In this document: piece after piece, positions 30,548 to 32,406 of the stretch
How positions within the stretch are numbered: the first letter of the stretch is position 1
How the letters are laid out: every line of letters begins with the position of its first letter
Position numbers and translations under genes: made by a program
Notes under the pieces: generated by a model
Databases searched by the model: none
Told to the model about the DNA's origin: nothing
Seen by the model: only the letters and a program-made list of their open reading frames with translations
IMG/VR virus record: IMGVR_UViG_3300030098_001720
Span: 1 to 32,406 of that record
DNA: 32,406 nt
Reading direction: 5' to 3' (one strand)
Source: a virus

Positions 30548-32406
30548 ATGCCAACTCCCGCTCAAATATCAGAGCAAGTTGACCTAGAACGCGATCAAAT
30601 TCGACAAGGATTGAAACGTCTTAGGGACAACACTAGAAAATTAGAACAGAAAGAATATGCCTCGGCTGCTGTATATGGAATTAGTTCTATCGATACGTTA
30701 CTGCCTGAGGTGGTTAAACAAATAGAGGAGACTAATGACAGGATTCACACTCGTCAAAATGGTGTTGCTTTTAAAGAGATAGCTAAGTATCTTGCTGACC
30801 TTGAACCGTTAGCAGCTGCTGCTATAGCTTGTAAGATAACGTTTGACAGAGTATTTAGTTTTAAAGAAGGAAGTAATAAGTTAACAAGGATATGTGAAGC
30901 CATTGGTAAGGCTGTAGAAGATGAATGTCAGATGAGACATTATGAGACACATGCACCTGGCTTATTAGAAGTACTTAAAAAGAATTACTGGCACAACTCA
31001 ATAGGGACACATCAGAAACTTGTAGTGATTCGTACTCTTATGAATCGTTATGAAGTTAAGCAATGGATGCCTTGGCCAGTACCTCTTAGAGCAAAGTTAG
31101 GCGGATGGTTATTGGAATGTATTCTTAAACCTGTTAATTGGTTTGAGAAGGAAAAAAGGAGGGAAGGAAGGAAAACCACATACCACTTAGTTCCAACGCC
31201 AGAGTTCATCAAGATCAAGGATCAAGTCATGCATGATGCTGAATTATTCAGCCCATTGTCATGGCCAATGCTGATAGAACCTAATGATTGGAGCAATGAA
31301 AGACCTGGAGGATATCTCTTAAACGAGGTGATGCGAGGTCACGATATGGTACGTAGAGGCAACCACTTCCCTATACAGGGAGAAACTCCAATTGCTTTTC
31401 TGAACAAGATTCAGAAGGTTGGATACCGCTTAAACCCATTCACTGTTCATGTAGCAGAAGAGTTACAGAGCAAGGGGATGAGCGTAGGAAAGTTTATCCC
31501 CATTGTAGAAATACCACTACCACCTAAACCACCTGATATAGCTGAGAATTCTGATAGTCGAAAGGCTTATAGAAGGAAAGCTGCAGAGGTTATGAACATC
31601 AATGCCAACGCATTTAGACGTTCATGTAGAACAAGGATGACGATGGAAGCGGTAACTAGATTTAAGGATAAGGAGAAGTTCTTTATACCTTGGAGTCTGG
31701 ACTACAGAGGGAGGGCTTATCCTATCCCTGCTTTCTTAACACCACAAGACACAGATTTTGGTAAGTCATTAATAAGATTTGCTGATGAATCGTTCTTAAA
31801 TAATGAAGCTGAGAAGTGGTTATCTTTCCAAGTTGCAACAACTTATGGATTAGATAAAGCCACCATGACTGAACGCTTAGCTTGGACTAAAGATAATCTA
31901 AGTTTAATCACTAGAGTTGCTCAAGATCCTATAGGTTGTCTTCCTGATTGGGAGGTCGCTGAAGAACCTTGGCAATTCCTAGCAGCATGTGATGAGTATT
32001 ACCATTGTTGTATTAAACGAGATAGAGGATATACAGGTCTACCAGTTGCTACCGATGCAACATGCAGTGGATTACAGATATTATCAGGATTAGCAAGAGA
32101 TAAATCAACAGCTAAATTAGTTAATGTATTACCTGATGAAAGACCACAAGATGCATATAAAGTAGTAGCTGAGAAATCGAAACCAAATATACCTGAGATC
32201 CTTTGGCCTTATTGGGATAGGAAGTCTGTTAAGAGGTCAGTTATGACCATACCTTACAATGCTAAACCTTTCTCAAATCGTTCCTACATTAAAGAAGCTT
32301 TAAAGGAAAAAGGATGTGAAGTAGAAAAAGATGATCTAACTCTTACTGTTGCTGCTGTAAGAGATGCCATGAACGAAGTAGTTCCTGGTCCTATGGCAGT
32401 AATGAA
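30548..32406 (+). CDS. T7-like single-subunit RNA polymerase, C-terminal part beyond the window
   Basis: Open from ATG 30548 to the end, about 619 residues. The N-terminal domain begins MPTPAQISEQVDLERDQIRQ. WSLDYRGRAYPIPA is the conserved palm entry (T7 DxRGRxY). VATDATCSGLQILSGLA holds the first catalytic Asp503 (T7 Asp537). VKRSVMTIPYNAKPF holds Lys562 and Tyr570 (T7 Lys631 and Tyr639), with the same 8-residue gap as T7. The stretch between catalytic Asp and Lys is 59 residues against 94 in T7, so one loop is shorter, as expected for cyanophage enzymes. It would transcribe middle and late phage genes. The second catalytic Asp lies outside the window. Confidence 0.93.
   Translation, partial: MPTPAQISEQVDLERDQIRQGLKRLRDNTRKLEQKEYASAAVYGISSIDTLLPEVVKQIEETNDRIHTRQNGVAFKEIAKYLADLEPLAAAAIACKITFDRVFSFKEGSNKLTRICEAIGKAVEDECQMRHYETHAPGLLEVLKKNYWHNSIGTHQKLVVIRTLMNRYEVKQWMPWPVPLRAKLGGWLLECILKPVNWFEKEKRREGRKTTYHLVPTPEFIKIKDQVMHDAELFSPLSWPMLIEPNDWSNERPGGYLLNEVMRGHDMVRRGNHFPIQGETPIAFLNKIQKVGYRLNPFTVHVAEELQSKGMSVGKFIPIVEIPLPPKPPDIAENSDSRKAYRRKAAEVMNINANAFRRSCRTRMTMEAVTRFKDKEKFFIPWSLDYRGRAYPIPAFLTPQDTDFGKSLIRFADESFLNNEAEKWLSFQVATTYGLDKATMTERLAWTKDNLSLITRVAQDPIGCLPDWEVAEEPWQFLAACDEYYHCCIKRDRGYTGLPVATDATCSGLQILSGLARDKSTAKLVNVLPDERPQDAYKVVAEKSKPNIPEILWPYWDRKSVKRSVMTIPYNAKPFSNRSYIKEALKEKGCEVEKDDLTLTVAAVRDAMNEVVPGPMAVM

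Overview
The window looks like most of a marine T7-like cyanopodovirus (P-SSP7/Syn5-type autographivirus), AT-rich and coded entirely on the + strand. The evidence is the T7-style block gp11-gp12-gp13-gp14-gp15-gp16-tail fibre, then small and large terminase subunits, with a single-subunit T7-type RNA polymerase at the far end. Several small proteins and the tail proteins also have the look of proteins I know from phages of Prochlorococcus and Synechococcus. The host assignment is an inference: no psbA, hli or talC gene lies in the window.

Layout. 1-11529: tail tube (C-terminus only), nozzle, and four internal/core virion proteins. 11535-19167: tail fibre, a repeat-containing fibre protein, a 1495-residue modular adhesin and a tail assembly chaperone-like protein. 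19152-24938: a tightly overlapping cassette of small membrane, secreted and basic proteins, the small terminase, an HNH nuclease, an unknown 371-residue protein, a 41-residue basic peptide and the large terminase. 24939-25845: almost no coding, with hairpins and palindromes; this is where a T7-like phage would have its physical ends. 25846-28902: about eleven very small early-type genes, many separated by a repeated two-hairpin module. 29035-30244: a MarR-like regulator and a tyrosine integrase that overlap by 8 nt. 30365-30419: a 55-nt piece of a tRNA-Ser(UGA) gene on the - strand, the likely attP. 30548 to the end: T7-like RNA polymerase, cut by the window edge.

In a linear T7-like genome the terminase is at the right end and the integrase/RNA polymerase early region at the left. 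Here the two are joined, so the sequence was probably assembled as a circle or concatemer with the ends closed, or comes from a circular form.

The most interesting signals are regulatory. (1) Six sites with the same ATCC-N6-GGAT architecture are spread through the non-structural end: before the first early gene, before marR, before the RNA polymerase and inside one hairpin module. They look like operators for the adjacent MarR-like protein, and would give a simple switch over early genes, integrase and RNA polymerase. (2) Six copies of an intergenic RNA element consist of a variable hairpin with compensated stems, a conserved CTGAGGGA-type linker and a second short hairpin. In several copies the linker can pair with either side. 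Other points are a possible cupredoxin-type H...CxxHxxM site in the tail fibre, a tail-fibre N-terminal module that recurs inside the nozzle protein, and an S74 self-cleaving chaperone domain with its Ser/Lys pair on an internal virion protein. No endolysin was recognised in the window.
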